Below, in pieces: positions 13,363-20,366 of a stretch of DNA of 23,160 nucleotides (position 1 is the stretch's first letter; each line of letters opens with the position of its first letter). Source of the DNA: a virus. The stretch is taken from positions 1-23,160 of the IMG/VR virus record IMGVR_UViG_3300023174_000656. One strand, 5' to 3'. The notes under the pieces were generated by a model. It searched no databases, was not told where the DNA came from, and saw only the letters and a list, made by a program, of their open reading frames with translations. The position numbers and the translations under genes are program-made.

Positions 13363-13442
13363 AAAACCTACTTACTCTCGCCACCATTGCTGCATTGGCT
13401 GCCGTTGGCATGCAGTACCTACTCAACATGAGGGCGTATTGA
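13359..13442 (+). CDS. Micro-ORF, 27-residue membrane peptide
   Basis: ATG 13359 overlaps the previous stop and has GAGGAC 9 nt upstream. After a Lys-Asn start the peptide is one hydrophobic helix (LLTLATIAALAAVGMQYLL), consistent with a single-pass membrane peptide or a very short signal-anchor. It ends 1 nt before the next ATG. Function unknown. Confidence 0.5.
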   Translation: MKNLLTLATIAALAAVGMQYLLNMRAY

Positions 13443-13443
13443 T

Positions 13444-13668
13444 ATGAGCAATCTAATACGACTACCACCATCAACCAATATGACGGCGCAACAGGCGCTT
13501 GACTCGGCACTTGTTGACACTGAAAGTGACCATCTAACGGACGTACTCATCTGCGGCTACACCAAGGGTGGCGAGCTGTATATTCGGTCTAGCCGACTGA
13601 CGCGGGCCGAGGCATTCTTCTTGGCAAGCAAAGCCGCACAGTGGGCGCAGAGTGGGGAGCCTCTTTAA
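13444..13668 (+). CDS. Small phage protein, 74 aa
   Basis: A GAGGG ribosome binding site lies about 9 nt before ATG 13444. The product has a beta-strand middle (VLICGYTKGGELYIRSSRLT) and a C-terminal helix ending in AAQWAQSGEPL. This compact fold is widespread as an unnamed phage early protein. The stop TAA shares its last base with the next ATG (TAATG). Confidence 0.65.
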   Translation: MSNLIRLPPSTNMTAQQALDSALVDTESDHLTDVLICGYTKGGELYIRSSRLTRAEAFFLASKAAQWAQSGEPL

Positions 13669-13913
13669 TGGGAGAGCTACATCTACCTGAGCTTTGGTAC
13701 GCCAAGGCGCACCTACCAACCGAGCGAATCTTCAAGGACTGTTTCTGCGACAAGATGTGCCCCGGCTGGAGCACGACAGCGTTTCGGGATTTGCACACTG
13801 TGGCCATCAAACGCATTGCAGAACTCAACACCAAGATGCCTAACGAATGGCAGTACGTCATTCTTGGGTGGGAACTTAACAACGAGCAAACAGAACAGGA
13901 CGAAACACCGTGA
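13668..13913 (+). CDS. Small phage protein with Cys cluster, 81 aa
   Basis: Start chosen at ATG 13668 (TAATG overlap) rather than an upstream frame inside the previous gene. Residues 25-31 carry CFCDKMC, which may hold a metal. The rest is mixed helix and ends in acidic residues. No family recognised. The stop overlaps the next gene as GTGA. Confidence 0.6.
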   Translation: MGELHLPELWYAKAHLPTERIFKDCFCDKMCPGWSTTAFRDLHTVAIKRIAELNTKMPNEWQYVILGWELNNEQTEQDETP

Positions 13914-14203
13914 AAAAACCACACAAACACGCAGACCTTATTAAGGCATGGGCTGATGGCGCTGAGATTGAATTTAGATGCCTTGATGAATGGAGAAGAA
14001 TTACAGCCCCACGATGGGATCAAGACGGTGAATACCGAATCAAACCCGAGCCGAAACTTGATTTAACCACTGAATGTAAGATTATTGGAGCATACAGAAG
14101 CATCATGTGGAACAGCACAACCGGCACGGTACCGGGCGCAAACCTACGCCTCACCTTCGATGGCGAGACCGGCAAATTGAAAGCAGCAGAGGTGATTGCA
14201 TGA
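13910..14203 (+). CDS. Phage protein with YRIKPE motif, 97 aa
   Basis: GTG start 13910 overlaps the previous stop (GTGA). The N-terminal 50 residues contain KAWADGAEIEFRCLDEWRRI and WDQDGEYRIKPEPK. This pattern (helix, then strand pair closed by YRIKPE) is a recurrent small domain in phage proteins of unknown function. The C-terminal half has beta-like strands (NLRLTFDGETGKL). No enzyme motif is visible. Confidence 0.65.
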   Translation: MKKPHKHADLIKAWADGAEIEFRCLDEWRRITAPRWDQDGEYRIKPEPKLDLTTECKIIGAYRSIMWNSTTGTVPGANLRLTFDGETGKLKAAEVIA

Positions 14204-14352
14204 AACTCGATAGAGGCAACCCCAACCTTAAGAAAGCAGCCATGCGGGTAAATCCCGAAGCTACGCTGGAATCGTTCACCCCAACGACGGGCGACCAGTG
14301 GCAACGACCGCCAGCATCGCAGCCCTGCCCTACTTGTGTATCGCTGGCTTGA
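14200..14352 (+). CDS. Small phage protein, 50 aa
   Basis: ATG 14200 overlaps the previous stop as ATGA. The product is basic at the start (MKLDRGNPNLKKAAMRVNPE) and has a C-terminal CPTC that could bind metal. No family recognised. Its end carries the GAGGAA site of the next gene just downstream. Confidence 0.5.
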   Translation: MKLDRGNPNLKKAAMRVNPEATLESFTPTTGDQWQRPPASQPCPTCVSLA

Positions 14353-14362
14353 GGAACCACTG

Positions 14363-14557
14363 ATGACCCCCGAAGAGCGAGAGAAAGCCATCAAGCGCAA
14401 GCCGTGGAAGTTTTGCCGCAAGTGCAAGTGCGACATCAAGTCGCCTACCCAATACTGTTACGACTGCTACAAGGGTCATAACTTTACCGCTAGCCCGTAT
14501 GGGCTTATTAACGCACCTAAAGATTTTAAATTTGTACCTTCGGAGGAAAGACGATGA
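14363..14557 (+). CDS. Small zinc-ribbon protein, 64 aa
   Basis: ATG 14363 is preferred over a GTG 27 nt upstream because GAGGAA lies 7 nt before it. Four Cys form two knuckles, C18-x2-C21 and C32-x2-C35, an obvious zinc ribbon, with basic residues around it (KRKPWKFCRKCKC). Small zinc ribbons of this type often bind nucleic acid or polymerase. The stop overlaps the next start. Confidence 0.65.
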   Translation: MTPEEREKAIKRKPWKFCRKCKCDIKSPTQYCYDCYKGHNFTASPYGLINAPKDFKFVPSEERR

Positions 14558-14760
14558 CTGCATTTGAACTGATTGAAGCTAACGGCTTGACCCTGCATGG
14601 CGACATTGAACACTTTGCCGAGCTGGTACGTGCTGATGAGCGCAGGCGAGTAACCAACATGCTGCTGTATATGCACAACAAAGCTGCTGCGTATCACAAC
14701 TATTACAAACACGCGGCGATTGAATTGAACCGTAAAACTGGTGAAGGAGAATTAGTATGA
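14554..14760 (+). CDS. Small helical phage protein, 68 aa
   Basis: ATG 14554 overlaps the previous stop as ATGA and has CGGAGGAAAG upstream. The product is helical with a charged ADERRRVTN segment and a C-terminal acidic end. No family recognised. Confidence 0.6.
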   Translation: MTAFELIEANGLTLHGDIEHFAELVRADERRRVTNMLLYMHNKAAAYHNYYKHAAIELNRKTGEGELV

Positions 14761-14999
14761 CAGCATCCTTGTACAACTGTGGCCACTGCGGCAAACCGCA
14801 GATCGTGGGTAGCCCCTGCCCCTGCTGGGCTTCCGGAAATGAACTGACATCCATTGAGAAACTTGGTATTGCTATCAGTGACTTTATCGGGGAGCATAAC
14901 CTGATGTGGTCTGATGCTTTGGTTTTAGCGTGGCAAGAAGCTGAAGCCGACTATGTTGATGAGCTGAACAATGCAATTAACCAAGGCAGGGGGATGTGA
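14757..14999 (+). CDS. Small Cys-knuckle protein, 80 aa
   Basis: ATG 14757 overlaps the previous stop and follows GAAGGAGAA. The N-terminus has a likely metal site with C8-x2-C11 and C21-x-C23 (NCGHCGKPQIVGSPCPCW), followed by an acidic helix. It resembles small phage zinc-finger proteins. Function unknown. Confidence 0.6.
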   Translation: MTASLYNCGHCGKPQIVGSPCPCWASGNELTSIEKLGIAISDFIGEHNLMWSDALVLAWQEAEADYVDELNNAINQGRGM

Positions 15000-15541
15000 T
15001 GACTAAAGACGAAGCACTAAAGCTGGCGCTGGCGGCGCTGGAGGGAGTTTTAGATGATTCTCCGAGTGTGCTGGATGCGTCCATTTCGGGCGGCTTATAT
15101 GAGGTAGTTCAATGCCGAGACGCCATCGCGGCGCTTAAAAAAGCCTTGTCCCAGCCAGCGCAGGAGCCTGTGGCGTGGATGAACAACAAAGATTTTGAAC
15201 CGATACGAGTACGCATTATGCAAGAAGCATACGAGCTTGCAGACCGTAATGATTCAGAAGGCTATAACGCAATCAAAGTAATGTGCGGTGATGTTCAAAT
15301 GATGTTGCCACCACAGCCAGCGCAGGAGTTAGACGAGGCTGCCATTCGTGCCGATGAGCGTGACAAATACGAAGCTCAGTTTAAAAAGCTGATGCGGCTG
15401 CACGAATTGCGCGAGTCTCAACCAAACAAACCTTGCTGTCTTGCTGAGCGTGAGGCTTGTGCGAAGCTATGTGAGAGCCATGTTAGCTATCCGTCGCGAC
15501 TGCATTTTGCAGCAGCAATCCGAGCAAGGGGAAACACATGA
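14999..15541 (+). CDS. Phage early protein, 180 aa, unknown function
   Basis: ATG 14999 shares a base with the previous stop (TGATG); a GTG 3 nt upstream is possible. The protein begins with the helix TKDEALKLALAALEGVL and contains two PAQE linkers (LSQPAQEPVAWM and PPQPAQELDEAA). It ends with a block, EREACAKLCESHVSY then FAAAIRARG, that recurs in small phage proteins and has a counterpart at the end of the gene at 20363. The PAQEPVAWM segment is common in phages of Gram-negative hosts. It appears to be modular, built from repeated phage segments. No enzyme motif is seen. Confidence 0.65.
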   Translation: MTKDEALKLALAALEGVLDDSPSVLDASISGGLYEVVQCRDAIAALKKALSQPAQEPVAWMNNKDFEPIRVRIMQEAYELADRNDSEGYNAIKVMCGDVQMMLPPQPAQELDEAAIRADERDKYEAQFKKLMRLHELRESQPNKPCCLAEREACAKLCESHVSYPSRLHFAAAIRARGNT

Positions 15542-15732
15542 CTGAGCGTTATTTCGCGGACGGCAAGGAGTTTTTGTACCCCCACGCCGGTGACCCGTCG
15601 CCACCCAAAGATACTAAGGTGCTGGTGCTTACCCGTGGCGGGGTGTGCATTGTCGGCTTCTGGGGTAACGAGTGGTGCCTCGGCTGGCTGCCGCTGCCAA
15701 AAAGAAACAAGGAGAAAGAAGATATGAAGTGA
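15538..15732 (+). CDS. Small DUF551-like phage protein, 64 aa
   Basis: ATG 15538 overlaps the previous stop. The core VLVLTRGGVCIVGFWGNEW followed by LGWLPLPK resembles the C-terminal WLPLPK motif of DUF551-type small phage proteins, but the match is short. The tail is basic. Function unknown. Confidence 0.6.
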   Translation: MTERYFADGKEFLYPHAGDPSPPKDTKVLVLTRGGVCIVGFWGNEWCLGWLPLPKRNKEKEDMK

Positions 15733-15968
15733 AGTCACACCACCACGCGATACGAACGCTGCTCCGGTCAAAGCCCGACGGGCTGACGACGAAAGAGATA
15801 ACCGACGCACTGAATATCAGTAGATTTACTACGCAGTTCGCGGTGAAGAATATGCCAGACGCCTACATAGACCGATGGCTTCGCACGCCAAGCAGCCCGC
15901 TGCAGGCTGTCTGGTGTGTAGTAGTGCCCCCCGAAAATTGTCCTAAACCTGAAAGCAAACTAAAATGA
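15729..15968 (+). CDS. Small winged-helix-like protein, 79 aa
   Basis: The GTG at 15729 overlaps the previous stop as GTGA; a longer frame from 15672 would overlap the upstream gene needlessly. Residues 5-50 look like a helix-turn-helix: AIRTLLRSKPDGLTTKEI, DALNISRFTTQFAVKNM. This could bind DNA as a regulator. The remainder is short and polar. Confidence 0.6.
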   Translation: MKSHHHAIRTLLRSKPDGLTTKEITDALNISRFTTQFAVKNMPDAYIDRWLRTPSSPLQAVWCVVVPPENCPKPESKLK

Positions 15969-16225
15969 TACCCTTTACCGATGCCCAGCGCCAACAACTG
16001 CGTGACCTCAGCGATGTGCGCGATAGCAATACTTACAAGGAGGTGAACCCCCGCCTTGAGGCCTACATTATCGCGCTGCGCGACCAGTATCCTGAGTGCT
16101 TCCAGCGCACCCAGGCCGACCTCAAGGAGCGCGTGTTCATGGACACCCCGGCCACCATCCCACCGAGCCTGTACAAGCGCGCCGTGCTCACGCTGGACAA
16201 CAGCTCGCGCAAGGTTCTGGGGTGA
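15965..16225 (+). CDS. Small phage protein, 86 aa
   Basis: ATG 15965 overlaps the previous stop. The product is soluble, with helical DAQRQQLRDLSDVRDSN and AYIIALRDQYPECFQ segments. No family recognised. It overlaps the following regulator as GTGA, so the two are likely translated together. Confidence 0.6.
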   Translation: MIPFTDAQRQQLRDLSDVRDSNTYKEVNPRLEAYIIALRDQYPECFQRTQADLKERVFMDTPATIPPSLYKRAVLTLDNSSRKVLG

Positions 16226-16437
16226 CAGGCATAGAGCAGGCGTGCTACGCGGCGGGCAGCCAGGCCAAGCTGGCCGACCTGCTCGGGTGCAGCCAGCAGA
16301 ACATCAGCTCGTGGCTGCGCAGGGGCTACGCCCCCGCAGAGCGCGTGGTGGAGATCGAGCAGGCCACGGGCGTCCCCCGCGTGCTGCTGGTCAGCCCCAA
16401 GCTGCGCGAGCTGCTGTCCCCGCCAGAGGCGTTCTGA
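16222..16437 (+). CDS. YdaS/Cro-like helix-turn-helix regulator, 71 aa
   Basis: GTG 16222 overlaps the previous stop (GTGA). The protein has the YdaS/Cro layout: GSQAKLADLLGCSQQNISSW (13-32) as helix-turn-helix, then RRGYAPAERVVEIEQATGV and a Leu-rich tail. It is the last gene of the small-gene operon and is followed by two inverted repeats before the primase gene, a sensible place for its operators. It is distinct in sequence from the repressor at 4415, so the phage has two such proteins that may act as opposing switch components. Confidence 0.85.
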   Translation: MTGIEQACYAAGSQAKLADLLGCSQQNISSWLRRGYAPAERVVEIEQATGVPRVLLVSPKLRELLSPPEAF

Positions 16438-16460
16438 TACACTGACCGAGAACCCGGCTA

Positions 16461-16481
16461 GGGCGCGCTGATCACGCGCCC
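16461..16481. promoter_or_regulatory. Inverted repeat GGGCGCG / CGCGCCC
   Basis: A perfect 7-bp stem (16461-16467 and 16475-16481) with a 7-nt loop lies just after the YdaS-like gene. It has no U-tract, so an intrinsic terminator is unlikely. It may be an operator or an mRNA hairpin. Confidence 0.45.
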
Positions 16482-16491
16482 GAACGCACCT

Positions 16492-16524
16492 TATCCAGGC
16501 CCGCCGTTGTTCCTTACCTGGATA
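16492..16524. promoter_or_regulatory. Inverted repeat TATCCAGG / CCTGGATA upstream of primase gene
   Basis: A perfect 8-bp inverted repeat (16492-16499 and 16517-16524) with a 17-nt spacer, 17 bp before the primase-helicase start. It could be an operator or a hairpin controlling entry to that gene. Confidence 0.45.
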
Positions 16525-16541
16525 GCACACATGGATAGCCA

Positions 16542-18614
16542 ATGCCCCAACCTACACCAAAGCTACCCCCAATCGGCAGGGTATTCAACGGCGCCAACAT
16601 ACCCCCAGAACTCAGAGCCATGCGCCGGTGGGCCGTCTGGAAAGCAATTTGGAACGAGTCCCGCCAGAAGTACGACAAGATCCCGTGCAGCCCCCAGCAC
16701 TACGGCCTGTCCACCAAGAAAGTGGCCGACTGGGGCGACTTCGACACCGCGGCCAAGGTCCTGTCCCTCAACCCCACGCGCTACTCGGGCCTCGGGCTGG
16801 TCCTGACCGACCTCACCGGTGTGGTGGGCATCGACCTCGACAACTGCCGACAGGACGGCCAGATCGCACCATGGGCCAAGGCCATCGTGGAGACCATGGG
16901 CAGCTACACCGAGATCAGCCCCAGCGGCACCGGCTTGCGCATCCTGGCCCACGGCGAGTTCCATACCGACTGGAACAACCACGACATCGGCATTGAGGTC
17001 TACAGCGGCCACACCCCGCGCTTCCTGACCATCACCGGCGACACCAGGCTGGCCCGGCCCATGGTGCCCGCCCAGCCCCAAGCACTGCAGGCCCTGTTCG
17101 ACGGCATGCGCAAGTCCAGCCTGCCCACCGCCAACGTCATACCCATCGAGATGCCCGAGTTGGTCAGCGAGCTGGCGCTGCCCGACGTGGCCGAGATGCC
17201 CATACCCGAGGCCACCCGCGAGCTGCTGCTGCACGGCCCAAGTGACGACGTGCAGGACAGATCCGGCGCGCTACACGCGGCGGGCGTCCACCTCTACAGC
17301 GCGGGCTACGACGACGCCACCGTCCTGAGCATCCTGGCGGCCAGCCAGCCGGTGATGGACATCGCGTTGGCCCACCGCCGCCAGGACCCCGACCGGGCGC
17401 TGCAGTACCTGTGGCTTGAGCACTGCCAGAAGGCCAAGCCCAAGGCCACCACGCCCACCGACGTGCTCTCAGAGTTCGACGACCTGTCCGAGACCACCGA
17501 GGTGGTTGAAGCAAAAAAGGTCGCGGCGGTCCATGAGGAGCGCTTTGCCCTCAAGACCGCCGAGGAGTTTGCGAAGCGGCAGAAATCAAGCTGGATTGTC
17601 AAGGGTTTGGTGCCCAACGCCAACCTGGGCGTGATATACGGCGCCAGTGGATCCGGCAAGAGCTTCTTTGTGCTCGACCTGATGGCCGCGGTATCGCGTG
17701 CCCTTACAGCGCAGCAGATCAAGGAGGCCTTGGCCCAGGGCAAGGAGATTAAACACAGCACCTGGCGCGGCCTGAAGGTGTCGGGCGCAAAGGTATGCTG
17801 GATCGCCGCCGAGGGCCAGGAAGACATGCGCAAGCGCGTGCAGGCCTACGCCCTCGCGAATGCCGTGCCACTGGCCGAGTTGCCCATGGCGTTCATCGAC
17901 GTCGCACCCAACTTCTTGGAGGTGGCTGATATCAAGGCTGTGATCAAGCAGATGCGCCTTAAAGGGCACTTTGACATCGTGGTGGTCGACACCTTGGCCC
18001 AGGTCATGGCCGGGGGCAACGAGAACAGCGGCGAGGACATGGGCAAGGTACTTGCCTACTGCCGCGAGATCACTCGGCTCACGGGCGCCATGGTCATCCT
18101 GATCCACCACAGTGGTAAGGATGAGAGCCGGGGCGCGCGGGGCTGGTCAGGGCTACGTGCGGCTGCTGACTTTGAGTTTGAGATCATCCGGGCCGACGCT
18201 GACCGTGTGGCCACTGTCACCAAGATGAAGGGCGGAGCCGACGGCGCTGAGTACGGCTTCCGTCTGCGCACCCTGGTGGTGGGCCAGGACGAGGATGGCG
18301 ACGACGAGACTACCTGCGTGGTGGACTACACGGACAGCAGCCGGGCATCTGTGGCGGCGGCTCAGGGCCCAAAGGGCGATAACAACAACCTCGTACTGGA
18401 GACGGCCACTACCTTATTGGCGCTCAGTTCAGGGCCCCTTACCGTCAACGAACTGGTCGCAGCGGCCATCAGCAAGATGGATCGGGGCAACACAGACGCC
18501 CGCGATACTCGTTCCCAGACCGCCAGACGCAGCCTGAAAACGCTTGTTGAGCAAGGTTTTCTGGCCCAGAATACCCAAGGCCATGTGGCGATACCAGACG
18601 GCGGGAAAGTGTAA
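16542..18614 (+). CDS. Bifunctional primase-polymerase / RepA-type helicase, 690 aa
   Basis: N-terminal PrimPol domain: D98-x-D100 in GVVGIDLDNC, SPSGTGLRIL (126-135) and IEVYSGHTPRFLTITG (151-166). C-terminal AAA ATPase of the RepA/DnaB type: Walker A GASGSGKS (367-374), Walker B DIVVVDT (478-484), the HHSGKDESRGARG segment (522-533) and a terminal winged-helix-like region (about 610-690). It would both prime and unwind DNA at the replication fork and work with polymerase A and the SSB from the other operon. An acidic linker rich in Glu and Asp lies at about 300-335. ATG 16542 is kept because the frame starts with a typical Pro-rich leader; its ribosome binding site is weak (GGATAG), so translation may be regulated. 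The TGCAAC repeat cluster follows directly. Confidence 0.9.
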   Translation: MPQPTPKLPPIGRVFNGANIPPELRAMRRWAVWKAIWNESRQKYDKIPCSPQHYGLSTKKVADWGDFDTAAKVLSLNPTRYSGLGLVLTDLTGVVGIDLDNCRQDGQIAPWAKAIVETMGSYTEISPSGTGLRILAHGEFHTDWNNHDIGIEVYSGHTPRFLTITGDTRLARPMVPAQPQALQALFDGMRKSSLPTANVIPIEMPELVSELALPDVAEMPIPEATRELLLHGPSDDVQDRSGALHAAGVHLYSAGYDDATVLSILAASQPVMDIALAHRRQDPDRALQYLWLEHCQKAKPKATTPTDVLSEFDDLSETTEVVEAKKVAAVHEERFALKTAEEFAKRQKSSWIVKGLVPNANLGVIYGASGSGKSFFVLDLMAAVSRALTAQQIKEALAQGKEIKHSTWRGLKVSGAKVCWIAAEGQEDMRKRVQAYALANAVPLAELPMAFIDVAPNFLEVADIKAVIKQMRLKGHFDIVVVDTLAQVMAGGNENSGEDMGKVLAYCREITRLTGAMVILIHHSGKDESRGARGWSGLRAAADFEFEIIRADADRVATVTKMKGGADGAEYGFRLRTLVVGQDEDGDDETTCVVDYTDSSRASVAAAQGPKGDNNNLVLETATTLLALSSGPLTVNELVAAAISKMDRGNTDARDTRSQTARRSLKTLVEQGFLAQNTQGHVAIPDGGKV

Positions 18615-18619
18615 TTAAA

Positions 18620-18764
18620 TGCAAACTTGCAAAGAAATGCGTAAACAACAATGCAACAACTGCAACAGCACTGCAACAGTTGCATCTTGTTGCTTGTTGC
18701 AAATGCAACAGATGCAACACACCCCTTTAGGGGGTGTTGCTTGTTGCAAGGCCTGATGCGTTGC
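18620..18764. repeat. Iteron-like cluster of TGCAAC / GTTGC repeats (candidate origin or operator)
   Basis: Seven forward TGCAA(C/A) copies (18620, 18628, 18652, 18661, 18672, 18704, 18713) and six reverse GTTGC copies (18679, 18689, 18696, 18736, 18743, 18760) lie in 145 bp with no gene. One dyad, TGCAACAGTTGCA (18672-18684), is a perfect palindrome around a central A. An AT-rich stretch (18791-18811) follows. Position right after the primase-helicase gene and the iteron plus AT-rich layout fit a replication origin; a multi-site operator is the alternative. Confidence 0.55.
18714..18740. promoter_or_regulatory. Hairpin ACCCC-TTTAG-GGGGT flanked by GCAAC/GTTGC
   Basis: A 5-bp GC stem (18721-18725 and 18731-18735) with a 5-nt loop, extended by GCAAC (18714-18718) and GTTGC (18736-18740) around a 2-nt bulge. 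It lies 100 bp after the primase gene and lacks a U-tract. It may be a rho-type or weak terminator, or part of the origin. Confidence 0.4.
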
Positions 18765-18798
18765 TTTTGATGTTTGTATGCAAAAAACAACAGAATAA

Positions 18799-18868
18799 AA
18801 AATATTTTTGAGCGGGTGTAAATTACAACAAAACCCTTGTACACTTCCCCCATCGCAACGTCGCGATG
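18799..18868 (+). promoter_or_regulatory. P3: rightward promoter module with 5' hairpin
   Basis: AAAATATTTTTGA (18799-18811), 28 nt, then a -10-like TACACT (18840-18845), then 5 nt and a hairpin CATCGC (18851-18856), loop AACGTC, GCGATG (18863-18868), followed by ACACACACAC and CGGAG. Spacings are identical to P4. No canonical -35 is present at 17 nt. TGTAAATTACA (18817-18827) is an 11-bp palindrome inside the module. Confidence 0.55.
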
Positions 18869-18892
18869 ACACACACACAAACGGAGCTGACC

Positions 18893-19189
18893 ATGAACGC
18901 AAACGAGATCGCCCTGACCCAGGTTGATACCCTGGGCTTGCTGCTGGCCCAGATCAAGGAGTTGACAGACAAGGCCGAAAAGATCAAGGACGAGATCAAG
19001 GACACCGCAGTCCAAACTGGTGGTGTTAAGACCTTCGAGGGCAACCTCTTCAAGGCTACGGTGGTCGAGGCTAACCGCAGCGTCACCGACTGGAAGGCCA
19101 TAGCTAAGGTTCTTGGCATCCCTGCCGATCTGATCGCCAAACACACGGCCACCACCGCCGTGTTTTCGGTGAAGACCACATCCCGCTAA
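18893..19189 (+). CDS. Small phage protein, 98 aa, helical N-terminus
   Basis: ATG 18893 is preferred, with CGGAG 6 nt upstream; an in-frame ATG at 18866 lies in the promoter hairpin. Residues 1-45 form a charged helix (LGLLLAQIKELTDKAEKIKD) and the rest is a compact domain (FEGNLFKATVVEANRSVTDW, then IAKVLGIPADLI). The same short pattern is common in phage early regions of unknown role. It is the first gene of the P3 transcript, followed by a strong terminator. Confidence 0.65.
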   Translation: MNANEIALTQVDTLGLLLAQIKELTDKAEKIKDEIKDTAVQTGGVKTFEGNLFKATVVEANRSVTDWKAIAKVLGIPADLIAKHTATTAVFSVKTTSR

Positions 19190-19196
19190 CCAACCC

Positions 19197-19217
19197 GCCC
19201 CCTCGGGGGCTCTTTTT
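19197..19217 (+). terminator. Intrinsic terminator
   Basis: GCCCCC-TC-GGGGGC (19197-19210) followed by TCTTTTT: a short GC-only stem plus U-tract. It lies 8 nt after the 98-aa gene. The next ATG follows 14 nt later, so downstream genes are expressed by partial read-through. Confidence 0.7.
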
Positions 19218-19230
19218 GAAAGACCTGACC

Positions 19231-19566
19231 ATGCAGACGATCACACTGGGCAAAGCCCGCTACACCATACGCGACGACCGCGAGGGGTTTCTTGAGGAGG
19301 TGCTCAAGTTCACCGGCAAGCACAAGAAGGTGCTGCCCAAAGGCGGCGTGTCCCGCAAATACCCGCGCTACGGCGCGTACTCAAGCACGGCGGAGTACGT
19401 CCGCCAGTACTACATTGCCAATGCAGAGGTGTATACCGCCACGGACGGTAAGGGCAAAATTTACGGGCATGCGGACTACGTCAAGTCCATCGACGACTTT
19501 TTTCAGCCCATGAGCACGCACCAGACGGTGCCGCAGGGCGAATACAGCATGGAGGTTGAGGCATGA
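19231..19566 (+). CDS. Small basic phage protein, 111 aa
   Basis: ATG 19231 lies 14 nt past the terminator; the longer frame uses a TTG inside the terminator and is not accepted. The protein is basic with a GKHKKVLPKGGVSRKYPRYG segment, an aromatic stretch (AEYVRQYYIANAEVYTATDG) and an acidic end. No family recognised. The stop overlaps the next ATG. Its position after a terminator suggests a tuned, lower level of expression. Confidence 0.6.
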   Translation: MQTITLGKARYTIRDDREGFLEEVLKFTGKHKKVLPKGGVSRKYPRYGAYSSTAEYVRQYYIANAEVYTATDGKGKIYGHADYVKSIDDFFQPMSTHQTVPQGEYSMEVEA

Positions 19567-19790
19567 GCACCAAACCGGCCACAAAGTCGCCAAAACGGGC
19601 CATTGCGGCCCGCGCCGAGCTCGTAGCGGAGTACCGCATGCCCACCGATGTCGCGGACTGGATACGTCAAGCTGAGGCCCGGATCATGTACCTGACGACC
19701 AAAGTTGAGGAACTGAAGGCGGAGAATGCGGCGCTCAAGCGTTCGCACAAGCTGATGGAACAACGCGTAATGGGTCAATCACAGGAGTAG
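19563..19790 (+). CDS. Small coiled-coil protein, 75 aa
   Basis: ATG 19563 overlaps the previous stop. The N-terminus is basic (KPATKSPKRAIAARAEL) and the C-terminal half is a clear coiled coil (YLTTKVEELKAENAALKRSH). This could be a dimeric DNA-associated accessory protein, but no family is recognised. Confidence 0.6.
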   Translation: MSTKPATKSPKRAIAARAELVAEYRMPTDVADWIRQAEARIMYLTTKVEELKAENAALKRSHKLMEQRVMGQSQE

Positions 19791-19793
19791 CCG

Positions 19794-19836
19794 TATAATG
19801 GCGAAACCCCAATAGCTTGGACACTACCGGGGTTTC
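19794..19836 (+). promoter_or_regulatory. TATAAT and GAAACCCC/GGGGTTTC hairpin ahead of the homing endonuclease
   Basis: TATAAT (19794-19799) is a perfect -10, though its -35 (TGGGTC at 17 nt) is weak. It is followed by an 8-bp perfect inverted repeat, GAAACCCC (19803-19810) and GGGGTTTC (19829-19836), with an 18-nt loop. The hairpin could end the preceding transcript or control the endonuclease. Both are 24-66 bp before its ATG. Confidence 0.45.
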
Positions 19837-19859
19837 TCATCACACGAAAGGCACTTCGC

Positions 19860-20366
19860 ATGACTGCGCAAATTCTAACCCAAGCTCGCCTGCGCGAGCT
19901 GTTTTACTACGATCCCGCTACTGGTATTTTTACGCGCAAACTGGATCGCCAATGCGTTAAAAAAGGACAGATTGCGGGAAGCCCAAACGAATTTGGGTAC
20001 TTAAAAATCGGTATTGGCAAAAAAGTGTACTCCGCCCATCGGTTAGCTTGGCTGTACCTTTACGGGGAAATCCCAGAAGGCGTTGAAATAGACCACATAA
20101 ATCGAAACAAAAGCGATAACCGCATTGCTAATTTGCGTTTGGTTACACACCAACAAAACATGGAAAATCAAAAAACCCACGTAACCAACAAGAGCGGATA
20201 CAAGGGCGTAAGCTGGTGGGCGCCAACGCAAAAGTGGAAAGCTCAAATCGGGCATCAAGGTAAAAAATATCACATCGGTTTGTATCAAACCAAAGAAGAA
20301 GCGAAAGCCGCATACGAAGAACGCGCGCAACAAATACGTACACATCATTCAAAGGAAACCGTATGA
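19860..20366 (+). CDS. HNH-AP2 homing endonuclease, free-standing, 168 aa
   Basis: An HNH nuclease fused to an AP2-type DNA-binding domain, the usual make-up of free-standing phage homing endonucleases. An N-terminal strand region (ELFYYDPATGIFTRK) leads to the nuclease core: YSAHRLAWLYLYGEIPEG (59-76), IDHINRNKSDNRIANLRLVT (80-99) and QQNMENQ (102-108). The AP2 part follows (NKSGYKGVSWWAPTQKWKAQ, then GKKYHIGLYQTKEEAKAAY). It has lower GC than its neighbours, as expected of a mobile gene. The stop overlaps the next ATG by 4 nt, so the insertion is tightly packed and has caused no visible damage. Confidence 0.92.
   Translation: MTAQILTQARLRELFYYDPATGIFTRKLDRQCVKKGQIAGSPNEFGYLKIGIGKKVYSAHRLAWLYLYGEIPEGVEIDHINRNKSDNRIANLRLVTHQQNMENQKTHVTNKSGYKGVSWWAPTQKWKAQIGHQGKKYHIGLYQTKEEAKAAYEERAQQIRTHHSKETV

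Noticed and set aside
14107-14199. N-terminal extension of the 50-aa gene
   Set aside because: The extension overlaps the 97-aa gene almost fully and lacks a ribosome binding site; the ATGA-coupled start at 14200 fits the operon pattern.
16461-16481. Intrinsic terminator after the YdaS-like gene
   Set aside because: The stem is GC-rich but no U-tract follows.
18620-18764. CRISPR array
   Set aside because: The repeat unit is only 5-6 nt, occurs in both orientations and has irregular spacing; there are no spacers of constant length.
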